A DNA stretch of 64,000 nt from Dyella amyloliquefaciens. GTDB lineage: Bacteria > Pseudomonadota > Gammaproteobacteria > Xanthomonadales > Rhodanobacteraceae. Both the position numbers and the translations under genes were made by a program. The stretch lies in contig NZ_SAYT01000002.1 in assembly GCF_004296575.1 (NCBI RefSeq), forward strand, positions 487,313 to 551,312, read 5' to 3'. Under the pieces are notes generated by a model. It did no database searches. It saw only the letters and a program-made list of their open reading frames with translations, and had not been told where the DNA came from. Below, piece after piece: positions 1-8,243 of this stretch (position 1 is the stretch's first letter; each line of letters opens with the position of its first letter).

Positions 1-173
1 CGCTTGCGGTTGAGCACTTCGTAGACGCGATTGGGTTTGCCAATGGACGGCACGAGATCTTTGGGCGTGAGGCCTTGCTGCTCCATGCGGAACTTGATGG
101 CCTCGATGGGATCGGCAGCCTCGATCGTGAAGTGCTTGGCTTCGTAGCTTTCGATGACCAGGGTGAGAATTTC
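1..173 (-). pseudogene. Truncated duplicate of the higA antitoxin gene (window edge)
   Basis: These bases are identical, without a mismatch, to 327-499 inside the intact higA. They correspond to antitoxin residues about 41-98, including the helix-turn-helix, but the start codon and the first 40 codons are absent. The similarity breaks off sharply after base 173. The left end coincides with the window edge, so the copy may continue outside. The perfect identity implies a recent duplication or a recombination scar; I infer it is not expressed as an antitoxin. Confidence 0.85.
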
Positions 174-178
174 ACCCG

Positions 179-208
179 AAAAAGGGCCGGAGGTAGTTAA
201 ACGGTCAC
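179..208 (+). repeat. 30-bp direct repeat, left flank of higBA
   Basis: This 30-mer, starting AAAAAGGGCCGGAG, matches 996-1025 at 26 of 30 positions in the same orientation. The two copies bracket the intact higB-higA module and its operators. They could be ends of a mobile cassette, a recombination site, or remnants of an older repeat. Confidence 0.6.
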
Positions 209-250
209 CCCGTCGGCGCCCAGCGTGCTGGAAGGTTTCTTGTCCATGCG

Positions 251-619
251 TCAGGCGCCGATGAGGCTTTCGAGCGGGATGTCGAGGTTCTTGTGCAGGT
301 TACGCACCATCTCCATGGTGAGGCCACGCTTGCGGTTGAGCACTTCGTAGACGCGATTGGGTTTGCCAATGGACGGCACGAGATCTTTGGGCGTGAGGCC
401 TTGCTGCTCCATGCGGAACTTGATGGCCTCGATGGGATCGGCAGCCTCGATCGTGAAGTGCTTGGCTTCGTAGCTTTCGATGACCAGGGTGAGAATTTCG
501 AAGCGATCGCCTTCGGCGGAGCCGGGCTCCGGTTCGTTGTCGAAATAGGCAGATACTTCGCGCAGGGCGTCCTCGTAATCCTTTTTGCTGCGAATGGGGC
601 GGATGGCTTGCATTGTCAT
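251..619 (-). CDS. higA: HigA-type antitoxin (XRE-family HTH protein)
   Basis: This 122-residue protein is the DNA-binding antitoxin expected to neutralise the HigB toxin encoded just upstream and to repress the operon. The C-terminal half carries a Cro/C1-type helix-turn-helix (about residues 70-115, with the stretch GLTPKDLVPSIGKPNRVYEV). The N-terminal half is acidic, as in the HigA subfamily in which the toxin gene comes first. The ATG overlaps the higB stop by four bases (ATGA, 619-616), so translation is coupled. A second ATG two codons later is an alternative start. The gene has a perfect partial duplicate at 1-173. Confidence 0.9.
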   Translation of the reverse strand: MTMQAIRPIRSKKDYEDALREVSAYFDNEPEPGSAEGDRFEILTLVIESYEAKHFTIEAADPIEAIKFRMEQQGLTPKDLVPSIGKPNRVYEVLNRKRGLTMEMVRNLHKNLDIPLESLIGA

Positions 620-918
620 AGATCCTCCACGGTCGCCGCGTCGACCTTGTCGTACTCGGCATGAGTGCCAATGAACTTGATGTAGACCGCCTGGAAACGG
701 TACGCGACGGCGACAATCAGGCGGTAGCTGTTGCCTTTGATGTTGAAGACGACGCGATTCTTGCCGACGAAGCTGGCGCTGGCGTAGAGATCCTTGATGT
801 CCTGAGGGCCGCTCCAGGATGCTGCCTTTGCTTCGTCATACCAGGCCTTCAGCGGTTGCTCCGCATCTGCATGGCGTTCCCAGAAAGCCCTTAGCGTTCC
901 AATCGCAATAACTTTCAT
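616..918 (-). CDS. higB: HigB-type mRNA interferase toxin
   Basis: A 100-residue RelE-superfamily toxin of the HigB_toxin family, which cleaves mRNA on the ribosome. The family pattern is clear: MKVIAIGTLRAFWERH at the N-terminus, an NRVVFNIKGNSYRLIVAV core and a GTHAEYDK motif near the C-terminus. Length is typical. It is first in a two-gene operon with higA, and two palindromic operators lie 12-50 bp upstream of the ATG. Function is from family knowledge; the toxin looks intact. Confidence 0.92.
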   Translation of the reverse strand: MKVIAIGTLRAFWERHADAEQPLKAWYDEAKAASWSGPQDIKDLYASASFVGKNRVVFNIKGNSYRLIVAVAYRFQAVYIKFIGTHAEYDKVDAATVEDL

Positions 919-929
919 GGGGACACCAT

Positions 930-966
930 AGTCCCAGATTGGGACTAATGCAATCCCAAATTGGGA
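930..966. promoter_or_regulatory. Tandem palindromic operators of higBA
   Basis: Two inverted repeats lie immediately upstream of higB. The first is AGTCCCA-GAT-TGGGACT (930-946) with perfect 7-bp arms. The second is TCCCAA-A-TTGGGA (954-966) with 6-bp arms. Their centres are 22 bp apart, about two helical turns, which would place two HigA dimers on the same face of the DNA. Autorepression is inferred from the family's behaviour. Confidence 0.75.
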
Positions 967-995
967 CTAGGCACGGGCCATTCAGGTTTCGGGCC

Positions 996-1025
996 AAAAA
1001 GGGCCGGAGCTGGTCAAACGATCAC
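996..1025 (+). repeat. 30-bp direct repeat, right flank of higBA
   Basis: Partner of the repeat at 179-208 (26/30 identical, same orientation). Between this repeat and the next gene at 1267 the DNA is unusually A+T-rich around 1120-1165 and shows no gene I can support. Confidence 0.6.
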
Positions 1026-1266
1026 ATGCAACTGAGGCTTCATCTGTCGCCCCCTTTTCTCGTTCTCCGTAACCGCCCCAGCGCCGCCCATGCAGCGACT
1101 CGTGCACAGGCACGAAGCAGATGTATTCACATATCAAATAGATCATATCTGATCATTTAATTTGCGAATGGACGGTTCTCGCCATAAGGTGTCGCCATTC
1201 CTTCTCATGACCGCGTCACGGCGTCACGCCGCGCTCCCCTGGTCATGACAGCCATGGGACTACGCC

Positions 1267-2466
1267 ATGTTTGATCGTGTGTTCGAGAATGCCGTGGACA
1301 TCCACGGCAACAAGCTGCGCCTGGCCGTGAAAGACGGCCGTTTTTCCGAGGTCGGACTGGATGACCTTGCCACTGCCTCCCATGAGGTCGTCGATCTGGG
1401 CGGCCGCCTGGTGATGCCCGGGTTCGTCGATGGCCATATCCATCTGGACAAGAGCTTCGTCGGCGACGTCTGGCGGCCGCATGTCGAGGCGCAGTCGTTG
1501 CGCGAGCGGCTGGCCGCCGAGAAGGCGCTGCTCGCGCGGTCGCGCCCGATGGCGGAGCGCGCGGATGCGCTCATTGCACAGGCGGCCGCGTTCGGTACCG
1601 TCGCGATGCGTTGCCATGTCGATGTGGACGCCACCACGGGCCTGTCCCATCTGCACGCGGTGATGGAAGCCCGCAGCAAGTGGCGTGATTCGATCGAAAT
1701 CGAGATCGTGGCCTTCCCGCAGGCCGGCGTGATGTCCTGTCCGGGGACGGCGGACATCCTCGACGCGGCGATGCGCGAAGGCGCCACCGTCATCGGCGGC
1801 ATCGACCCGACCACGTTCGACGGTGATGCCGATGGCCAGCTGGATGTCGTGTTCGGCATTGCGGGGAAGCACGCCTCCAAGGTCGACATTCACCTGCACG
1901 AGCCGGGCCTGCAAGGCATCGACCAGCTGCAGCGCATCGCCGAACGCACGCGCGTGCTCGGCATGAACGGACGTGTCGCGGTCAGTCATGCGTATGCGCT
2001 TGGCGAAGTACCGATGGATGTGGTGGATCGCATCGCCCCGGTGTTGGCTGATGCTGGCGTCGCCATCATGACCAACGCCCCGGGTGACCGTCCCTTCCCT
2101 CCCGTTCTCCGCCTGCGTGACGCCGGCGTCCATGTATTCGCCGGCAACGACAATATTCGCGACGCATGGTGGCCCTACGGCAACGGCGACATGCTCCAGC
2201 GCGCGAACCTGATCGGCTACCGCTCGGGCTTCTACACGGACGAGGACCTGCTCGTCGCATTCGACATGGCCACCGAGGCGGGTGCGAAGGTGCTCGGCAA
2301 GCGCGACTATGGCCTGCACCCCGGCAACGAAGCGAGCTTCCTCGTGATCGACGCGCCGAACGGGGCCGCCGCCGTGGCCGGTGTACCCAACGACCGCACC
2401 ATCGTGCGACGTGGCGAGTTCTGGAAAAACGGCGATGCCCTGTCCATGGTGACTCGCCCAAGCTGA
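1267..2466 (+). CDS. Cytosine-deaminase-like metal-dependent amidohydrolase
   Basis: A 399-residue amidohydrolase-superfamily enzyme most like CodA, predicted to deaminate cytosine or a related heterocycle in the cytoplasm. Metal and catalytic residues can be placed: H57 and H59 in GHIHLDK, H209 and E212 in DIHLHE, H241 in SHAYALG and D295 in AGNDNIRD, the latter followed by WWPYGNGDMLQ, which resembles the CodA active-site loop. No signal peptide. No permease neighbours it. The upstream Shine-Dalgarno is weak, so the start is not certain. It converges with the LysR gene at 2601. Substrate could also be an isopropylammelide-type or other cyclic amidine. Confidence 0.75.
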   Translation: MFDRVFENAVDIHGNKLRLAVKDGRFSEVGLDDLATASHEVVDLGGRLVMPGFVDGHIHLDKSFVGDVWRPHVEAQSLRERLAAEKALLARSRPMAERADALIAQAAAFGTVAMRCHVDVDATTGLSHLHAVMEARSKWRDSIEIEIVAFPQAGVMSCPGTADILDAAMREGATVIGGIDPTTFDGDADGQLDVVFGIAGKHASKVDIHLHEPGLQGIDQLQRIAERTRVLGMNGRVAVSHAYALGEVPMDVVDRIAPVLADAGVAIMTNAPGDRPFPPVLRLRDAGVHVFAGNDNIRDAWWPYGNGDMLQRANLIGYRSGFYTDEDLLVAFDMATEAGAKVLGKRDYGLHPGNEASFLVIDAPNGAAAVAGVPNDRTIVRRGEFWKNGDALSMVTRPS

Positions 2467-2600
2467 CGCCGTGGGTGCGGTATCGATGCTGCAGGCGGAT
2501 TCCTCAATAACCGCGTTGGGCGGACGCGCAACCGTCGTGACTGGCGTGAACCTCCACGCCGGTTGCGCGTCGGCCGACATCCCGGCGACGCCCTCCCCGG

Positions 2601-3482
2601 CTATTTCCTGTCGCGGTCGAGCATGCGCCCCAGCTCACGCCCCAGCTCCTGCACGACAGGATCGGCCGTCGGCCGGTACAGGAGCGCGATATCCATGGTG
2701 TCGATGGCTGGAAAGCGTTGCTTGCGCGTGAGCACCGCGTGCTCCGCCGTGACGGCGCGCGCGGGCAACAGGCTGATGCCGAGGCCACCGGCTACGGCCG
2801 ACTGGATGCCCGACAGGCTCGAACTGGTGAAGCTGATGCGCCAGCGCCGACCCATGCCCTCCACCACCTTGATCATCTCGTCGCGATAGAGCCCGCGAGG
2901 CGGAAACGCGACGAGGGGCACGGGATCGAGGGCGAACGCGGGACTCTTCGCGCTGTCGATCCAACGCATGCTCTCGGGCCAACGCGCGACGGCTTCGCGG
3001 CTGTTGCGCCGCTGCTTGATGAGTATGAGGTCCAGCTCACCGTGGTCGTAGCTGCCCGCCAGGTCGCGGCTCAGGCCGGTGGTGACTTCCAGCTTGACGC
3101 GTGGATGCTTGCGGTTGAACGCGGCAAGCAGTTGGGTGGTGCGGCCGGCCGCGAAGTCCTCCGGTACGCCGAGACGCACGGTCACGGCGACATCGGCGCC
3201 GGCCAGCGCATCCAGCAATTCGTCGTTGAGCGTGAGCATCCGTCGCGCGTACGCAAGCACCGTTTCGCCGGAGTCGGTCGGTCGCACGTCACCCTTGCCG
3301 CGCACCAGCAACTGGTGCCCGGCCATCTCTTCCAGGCGACGCACCTTCTGGCTCACCGTGGACTGGGTGGAATGCAGCCGCGCCGAGGCCGTCGTGAAGC
3401 TGCCGCAGTCCGCCACCGTGACCATCGCCCGCAGGAGATCGAGCTCGAACAAGGCTCTATTCGATTTCACACTGATAGCCAT
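2601..3482 (-). CDS. LysR-family transcriptional regulator
   Basis: A 293-residue LysR regulator: an N-terminal winged HTH (about residues 12-70, with FELDLLRAMVTVADCGSF and the STQSTVSQKVRRLEEMAG recognition segment), then a LysR substrate-binding domain. It is divergent from the exported amidohydrolase at 3651, with 168 bp between them, so that gene is its likely target. A dyad with T-N11-A spacing lies just upstream of its start. It may equally act on the deaminase gene at 1267. The inducer cannot be told from sequence. Confidence 0.9.
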   Translation of the reverse strand: MAISVKSNRALFELDLLRAMVTVADCGSFTTASARLHSTQSTVSQKVRRLEEMAGHQLLVRGKGDVRPTDSGETVLAYARRMLTLNDELLDALAGADVAVTVRLGVPEDFAAGRTTQLLAAFNRKHPRVKLEVTTGLSRDLAGSYDHGELDLILIKQRRNSREAVARWPESMRWIDSAKSPAFALDPVPLVAFPPRGLYRDEMIKVVEGMGRRWRISFTSSSLSGIQSAVAGGLGISLLPARAVTAEHAVLTRKQRFPAIDTMDIALLYRPTADPVVQELGRELGRMLDRDRK

Positions 3483-3488
3483 TCGAAT

Positions 3489-3503
3489 ATTTACCTACTA
3501 AAT
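3489..3503. promoter_or_regulatory. Candidate LysR-type operator
   Basis: ATTTA-CCTAC-TAAAT is a perfect 5-bp-arm dyad containing the T-N11-A pattern typical of LysR sites. It sits 6 bp upstream of the lysR start codon and within the divergent intergenic region shared with the amidohydrolase gene. The assignment is by pattern and position only. Confidence 0.45.
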
Positions 3504-3650
3504 GGATGGCACGGTATCTAACATGGCCCGCCATGCCGGGCAATCGGCTGCGGACCTCGCAGACATCCCCATGGAGCGGACGATCGCCCGGAAAGCCCTT
3601 TCCACTCGCATTGATGCGCGCCTGACCAACGCGCCAAGGAAACCGATCCG

Positions 3651-5105
3651 ATGAAGAAGTCCCTCGCGTGCGCCATCGCGACGTTGTTTGCCTTCGCCGC
3701 ACCCGCCTATGCGGCGACCTCCAGCGGTGACGTGATGATTCGTCATGCCACGGTGATCGATGTCGAGCACGCGCGCACCGTCGATGACCAGGCCGTCGTG
3801 CTGCGCGGCAGCGACATCGTCGCCGTCGGTTCGGATGCGGATATCGCCAAGGCATGGACGGCCAGGCAGACCGTCGAGGGCAAGGGACGCTTCCTGATCC
3901 CGGGCCTGTGGGACATGCACGTGCACTTCGGCGGCGGTCCCGACCTTATCGACGAGAACAAGGCGCTGCTGCCCTTGTATATCGCCCATGGCATCACCAC
4001 GATCCGCGACTGCTCCGGCGACCTGCCCGAGCAGGTGCTGCAGTGGCGCGGCGAGATCGCCAAGGGCACGCTGTTCGGGCCGCAGCTGTTCACATCCGGC
4101 GCAAAGATCGAGGGCATCCATCCGGTATGGAAGGGCACCATCGAGGTCGGCAGCAAAGCGGACGTCGATGCCGCATTTGTCCGACTGAAGAAAGACCGCG
4201 TGGACTTCGTGAAGATCACCGACAGCACGCTCGATCCGCAGCTGTTCCTCTATGCGGTGTCGCAAGCCAAGCGCTTTGGCATGCGCTCCTCGGGTCATAT
4301 TCCCATGGCCCTGACCGTCGAGCAGGCAGTGGATGCGGGTATCAGTTCCATCGAGCACCTCGACTACGCCTACAAGGCGGGCGTGAAGGACGAGGCGGCC
4401 ATTTCCGCCGACTTCGCGGCCGGCAAGATCAACCGCGCCGAAGCCAACCGCCGCCTTGATGCAGGCTTCGACCCGACCACGGCGATGGCGGCGTATCGCA
4501 ACCTCGCCGAGAAGGGCGTGTTCGTGACACCGACGCTCAACGGCGGCCGCGTGCTGGACTTCCTGGACGTCGACAACCACGCCAACGATGCGTACCTGGC
4601 CTACATCGGTCCCAAGCTGCGCAAGACCTACGACTGGCGCATCGAGCGCGCTGCCAAGGCGACGCCCGAGCAGATCGCCGCACGACACGCGCACTACGAG
4701 CACCTGACCAAGGTCCTGCCGATGCTGCAGCAGGCCGGCGTGACGATCATGGCGGGCACGGACGCCGGCTTCCTCAATTCGTTCGACTATCCCGGCATCG
4801 GACTGCACGACGAGCTGACCCAGTTCGTGCAGAACGGCCTCACCCCGGCCCAGGCCCTGTCGTCGGCGACGCGCGCCGGCCCGGCCTGGTTCGGCAAGCT
4901 CGACCGCTACGGTGCGGTATCGACGGGCAAGGCGGCCGACCTGGTGCTGCTGGATCGCAACCCGCTGCAGGACATCAACGCCACCCGCGCCATCGACACC
5001 GTGATCCTTCGCGGCCATGTCTACGACCGCAAGGCGCTGGACGGCATGCTCGATGACACCCACAAGAAGGTCGCCGCCTGGAACGCCGCCGAGGCGAAGG
5101 GCTGA
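3651..5105 (+). CDS. Exported amidohydrolase (imidazolonepropionase/prolidase-like)
   Basis: A 484-residue amidohydrolase with a Sec signal peptide (residues 1-21, cleavage after AYA), so it should act in the periplasm. Metal-site residues visible are H90 and H92 (DMHVH), K188 (VDFVKI, the probable carboxylated lysine), H216 (SGHIP), H236 (IEHLD) and D371 (AGTDAG), which together suggest a binuclear centre. Members of this group hydrolyse X-Pro or other peptide and amide substrates; the specific substrate is unknown. An AAGGA sequence 10 bp upstream supports the start. It is divergent from the LysR gene. Confidence 0.85.
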   Translation: MKKSLACAIATLFAFAAPAYAATSSGDVMIRHATVIDVEHARTVDDQAVVLRGSDIVAVGSDADIAKAWTARQTVEGKGRFLIPGLWDMHVHFGGGPDLIDENKALLPLYIAHGITTIRDCSGDLPEQVLQWRGEIAKGTLFGPQLFTSGAKIEGIHPVWKGTIEVGSKADVDAAFVRLKKDRVDFVKITDSTLDPQLFLYAVSQAKRFGMRSSGHIPMALTVEQAVDAGISSIEHLDYAYKAGVKDEAAISADFAAGKINRAEANRRLDAGFDPTTAMAAYRNLAEKGVFVTPTLNGGRVLDFLDVDNHANDAYLAYIGPKLRKTYDWRIERAAKATPEQIAARHAHYEHLTKVLPMLQQAGVTIMAGTDAGFLNSFDYPGIGLHDELTQFVQNGLTPAQALSSATRAGPAWFGKLDRYGAVSTGKAADLVLLDRNPLQDINATRAIDTVILRGHVYDRKALDGMLDDTHKKVAAWNAAEAKG

Positions 5106-5298
5106 GCCTTCGGGGTCACACCGAACCAAGGCACGGCCGAACATGGTCGCGCCCTGGGAGGCAGGTAGCACCCACCCGTGACGCCCCCAGACGAGGGATG
5201 CCCAAGGCCAGGGCAATCCGGGCGGTCGGCGTCGTGACGTAACCTTCGGGCTTGCCGGACGAAGATAGGAGGACCGATCCCCTTCGACCGGAGCTCCC

Positions 5299-6372
5299 AT
5301 GTCCGATCCGTCCCGCAAGCCCCCGCACCTGCTCTGGCGCTGGTGCGCCATCGGCGCCGCTGTTGCACTGCTCGCCGTCGCCTTCGCTTACGTTGGCGGA
5401 TGGCTCACTCCACACCGGCTGACACCGCAACGCATCGTGGATGCGCTGCAGAGCGGCGGCGTGCATCCGGGGTTCCGGCGCAACCACGCCAAGGGCGTTT
5501 GCGTAGCCGGCTATTTCGAAGGAAACGGCGCCGCCTCGCCCTATTCCAAATCCATCGTATTCGCCGCTGGCCGCACACCCGTGGTCGGACGCTTCGCGCT
5601 CCCGGGTGGCAATCCGTATGCCCCCGATGGCAGCGTGCCGATCCGCAGCTTCGCGTTGCGCTTTGCCCTCGCGAACGGCCAGCAGTGGCGCACCGGCATG
5701 AACAGCATGCCGGTGTTCCCGGTGTCGACACCGGAAGCGTTTTACGAGCAGTTGCAGGCCAGCCAGCCGGATCCCGCCACGGGCAAGCCAGACCCTGCGC
5801 GAATCAAGGCGTTCTTTGCCGCCCATCCGGAAGCGGGTGCGTTCCTCGCCTGGGTCAAGACGGCCAAGCCGTCGGCCAGCTATGCGACCGAGAGCTACAG
5901 TGCGCTCGATGCGTTCTATTTCATCGATGCCAAGGGAGAGCGTCATGCGGTGCGCTGGCAGGTGGTGCCCGATGCAAAGGACGCCGCCCCGGGTCCGGCC
6001 GGCGATACCGACTATCTCGCCAGCGACCTGCGCACACGCCTCGCCGCGGGTCCGCAACGCTGGCATCTGATGGTGACGCTGGCGGCGCCCGGCGACCCCA
6101 CCAACGATGCAACCAAGGTGTGGCCCAACGATCGCACGACGATCGATGCGGGGACCCTGGTCATCGAGAGCGAGCAGCCTCAGGAAAGCGGCGCCTGCCG
6201 CGACATCAACTACGACCCGACCGTACTGCCTGACGGGATCGAGGTATCGGACGATCCCCTGCTTGCCGCGCGCTCGGCTGCCTATGCCAGCTCTTACCTG
6301 CGCCGCACCAGCGAAGAAGCCAAGCTTCCCGGCGCGGCCCGTGCCGACACGTCCAAGCAGGAGCAGCCGTGA
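5299..6372 (+). CDS. SrpA-type catalase-family peroxidase
   Basis: A 357-residue mini-catalase with an N-terminal membrane anchor or signal (about residues 12-34) and the catalase core reduced in length. H63 in FRRNHAKGV corresponds to the distal catalytic histidine. Y329 and Y333 in the RSAAYASSYLRR segment include the probable haem-iron ligand. This family works as an organic-hydroperoxide peroxidase rather than a full catalase. The stop codon shares one base with the ATG of the following cytochrome b561, and the pairing is recurrent, so b561 probably supplies electrons from the quinone pool. Confidence 0.88.
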   Translation: MSDPSRKPPHLLWRWCAIGAAVALLAVAFAYVGGWLTPHRLTPQRIVDALQSGGVHPGFRRNHAKGVCVAGYFEGNGAASPYSKSIVFAAGRTPVVGRFALPGGNPYAPDGSVPIRSFALRFALANGQQWRTGMNSMPVFPVSTPEAFYEQLQASQPDPATGKPDPARIKAFFAAHPEAGAFLAWVKTAKPSASYATESYSALDAFYFIDAKGERHAVRWQVVPDAKDAAPGPAGDTDYLASDLRTRLAAGPQRWHLMVTLAAPGDPTNDATKVWPNDRTTIDAGTLVIESEQPQESGACRDINYDPTVLPDGIEVSDDPLLAARSAAYASSYLRRTSEEAKLPGAARADTSKQEQP

Positions 6373-6992
6373 TGAACGCGCCCCAAGCCTTCCATCCGCT
6401 AGCACGCCTGCTGCACTGGACCATGGCCTTGCTGATCCTCGCGATGCTGTTCGTGGGCGTCGGCATGGTGACGACGGTTTCCGAGAAGCACCAATGGCTG
6501 CTCGCGCTGCATCGCCCGCTCGGTGCCGCCATCTTCGTGCTGGCCCTCATCCGCATTGGCGTTCGCTTGCGCTTCAAGCCACCTGCCCTGCCCGCGGACA
6601 TGCCGGCGTTGATGCAGTTCGTCGCACATGCTTCGCATTGGGTGCTCTACGGCTTGATGCTCGCGATGCCGCTGATTGGCTGGGCCATGCTTTCGGCGGG
6701 CGGCTATCCGATCATGCTGGGCCATGCGTGGCATTTGCCGCCGATCGCGCCCGCCAATGGCGTGTTGTTCGCGTGGCTGCGTGAAGCGCATGGCTACCTG
6801 GCCTACCTGTTCTTCCTCACCATCCTGGGACATATGGGCGCCGCGCTCTTCCACGCCCTGATCCGACGCGACGAGGTATTTCCGAGCATGACGGTCGGGT
6901 TTCCGCATCAGGATGCGCCGGCGGAGCCATCGCGGAACATCGCCCCGGATGAAAGCGGCCGCGCCGCGGAAGCCACGCCGCCGTCAGCCTGA
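6372..6992 (+). CDS. Cytochrome b561
   Basis: About 206 residues with four hydrophobic helices and several histidines placed to bind two b haems (for example AFHPLARLLHWTMALL near the N-terminus and REAHGYLAYLFFLTILGHMGAALFH late in the protein). It is an inner-membrane electron carrier. It starts on the last base of the SrpA-like gene's stop codon (TGATG); an in-frame GTG one codon earlier is an alternative. The tail after the last helix is hydrophilic. Its partner is almost certainly the upstream peroxidase. Confidence 0.9.
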   Translation: MNAPQAFHPLARLLHWTMALLILAMLFVGVGMVTTVSEKHQWLLALHRPLGAAIFVLALIRIGVRLRFKPPALPADMPALMQFVAHASHWVLYGLMLAMPLIGWAMLSAGGYPIMLGHAWHLPPIAPANGVLFAWLREAHGYLAYLFFLTILGHMGAALFHALIRRDEVFPSMTVGFPHQDAPAEPSRNIAPDESGRAAEATPPSA

Positions 6993-7004
6993 GGGCTTCA
7001 TGTT

Positions 7005-7103
7005 CTGTTCGACCGCGTGCTCTTCTTCAAGGGCGCCATGAGCGGCGAACTATCCGACGAGGCGGCGCGGCGGTTGCTGAGCGCCGCGTTCGTCTCGTCC
7101 TGA
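7005..7103 (+). pseudogene. Possible C-terminal gene remnant
   Basis: An open stretch of 32 codons (beginning LFDRVLFFKGAMSGEL and ending LLSAAFVSS) follows the cytochrome b561 stop in the same frame. It has coding-like composition but no start codon or ribosome-binding site of its own. It may be the tail of a deleted gene or a former C-terminal extension, or simply chance. I do not recognise a family. Confidence 0.2.
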
Positions 7104-7107
7104 CGGG

Positions 7108-7854
7108 CTAACTCGCCGCCGACGGCGTGCGCTCCAGGCGCAGGTCGTTGAACTTGCGCCGCTCGATCAGCGCATTGACCTTGCCGTCGGCGCCACGACG
7201 GAAGATGAAGACATTCCGTTCGTCATCGCTGCCCATGAAGACGTCCTTGCCGATGGGCTGCAGCGCGTTCGGCGGTGCCCCCGGCCGGGTGACGATGCGC
7301 AGCTCGCCTTGCTCGCTGCTCACCTTCCAGGTTCGCTCGGGTGCGTAGCGATAGCTGCCCTCGTAATCGCCCAGGGCAAGGCTGGCAACGGCGAGCTTCG
7401 GCGGCTCGGTGGGCAGCGTGACATCCTCGTAGCCGGCCAGCTTCCACGCGCCAGCCTGCTTCACGAAGGTGAGCAGGGACTGGTAGCGCACGACCAGCTG
7501 CTGGCCGAACACCGTTTCGCGCTCGTATTCCTCCACCTGCAGGATCGCGGTGTCGCCGTATTGCTGCACGTGCGGATCGCGCAATTCGATGCTGCCCGAG
7601 AGTCCCTTCGGGAACGCGTGGATCGATGCCACCGTGTCGGCCTTGTGCGCGATGCGGCCGAATTCGTCGATGATCACGGCATCATCGGCAAGCGCGTGCT
7701 CCCAGGCGTCCTTGTTTCCGGTGGGCAGCGCGTCGACCAGCGACTGCGTCGTTCGCAGCAACTCATCCTGCAGCGACTTCGGTGCCTCGGCAGCGGAAAC
7801 GGTCCACGCCGACAGGATGCCGGCGGCCATGAGTCCCAGCGAGCGCATCTGCAT
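7108..7854 (-). CDS. Exported SnoaL-like (DUF4440) protein with C-terminal DUF3471-like domain
   Basis: A 248-residue protein with a signal peptide (cleavage near VSAAEA). The N-terminal half is an NTF2-like/SnoaL fold (about residues 25-140, with TILQVEEYERETVFGQQLVVRYQS) and the C-terminal half a small beta domain. I chose the ATG at 7854 because AGGAGG lies five bases upstream, although the frame stays open further back. It shares its architecture with the protein at 22003, so the two are paralogues. No enzymatic function is established for this combination. Confidence 0.75.
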   Translation of the reverse strand: MQMRSLGLMAAGILSAWTVSAAEAPKSLQDELLRTTQSLVDALPTGNKDAWEHALADDAVIIDEFGRIAHKADTVASIHAFPKGLSGSIELRDPHVQQYGDTAILQVEEYERETVFGQQLVVRYQSLLTFVKQAGAWKLAGYEDVTLPTEPPKLAVASLALGDYEGSYRYAPERTWKVSSEQGELRIVTRPGAPPNALQPIGKDVFMGSDDERNVFIFRRGADGKVNALIERRKFNDLRLERTPSAAS

Positions 7855-8243
7855 CACCACCTCCTGACCGGATCGTGCCAAGCCTGCCCATTGGCTTGCC
7901 GCCACGCGTGTGCATGAAGTCATCCGTGCCATGCCGTTCTTTCGCTGAATTTCCCACCGGCCCCACTCGTCCATGGCATTCGTCGCCGTTGATGGCCCTT
8001 CTTGCGAGGCACGTCACACCTGTCGTCGTTTCGTAGCAAACATCAAAAGATTCGCAAGAAATCGTCACGTCTTTCGCACGAACTTGTCATTTGCCGCTCC
8101 TAGTCTTCCGGCCGGCTGTGCAGGGCTTGTCTGGCTCAGGATTTGAATCGATCTAGACACGCATTTTCGCGGTGCCGCGTCGCGGCATGGCGGACGGAAA
8201 TGCTTGCGAACGCACGGCTTCATCCCCGCTACCGGAGCAGCCC
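7855..8243. other. Divergent promoter region, no gene
   Basis: This gap separates the DUF4440 gene (leftward) from the TonB-receptor gene (rightward), so both promoters should lie here. It contains an A+T-richer tract around 8035-8100. I see no riboswitch fold, no repeat and no convincing operator. Confidence 0.5.

Noticed and set aside
939-1160. A 73-codon open frame upstream of the deaminase-like gene
   Set aside because: It runs across the higBA operator and flanking repeat, has no ribosome-binding site and no recognisable protein features.
5125-5200. A degenerate REP-like stretch downstream of the exported amidohydrolase
   Set aside because: It shares only short pieces (for example GGTCGCGCCCTGGG) with the REP arms and has no inverted partner.
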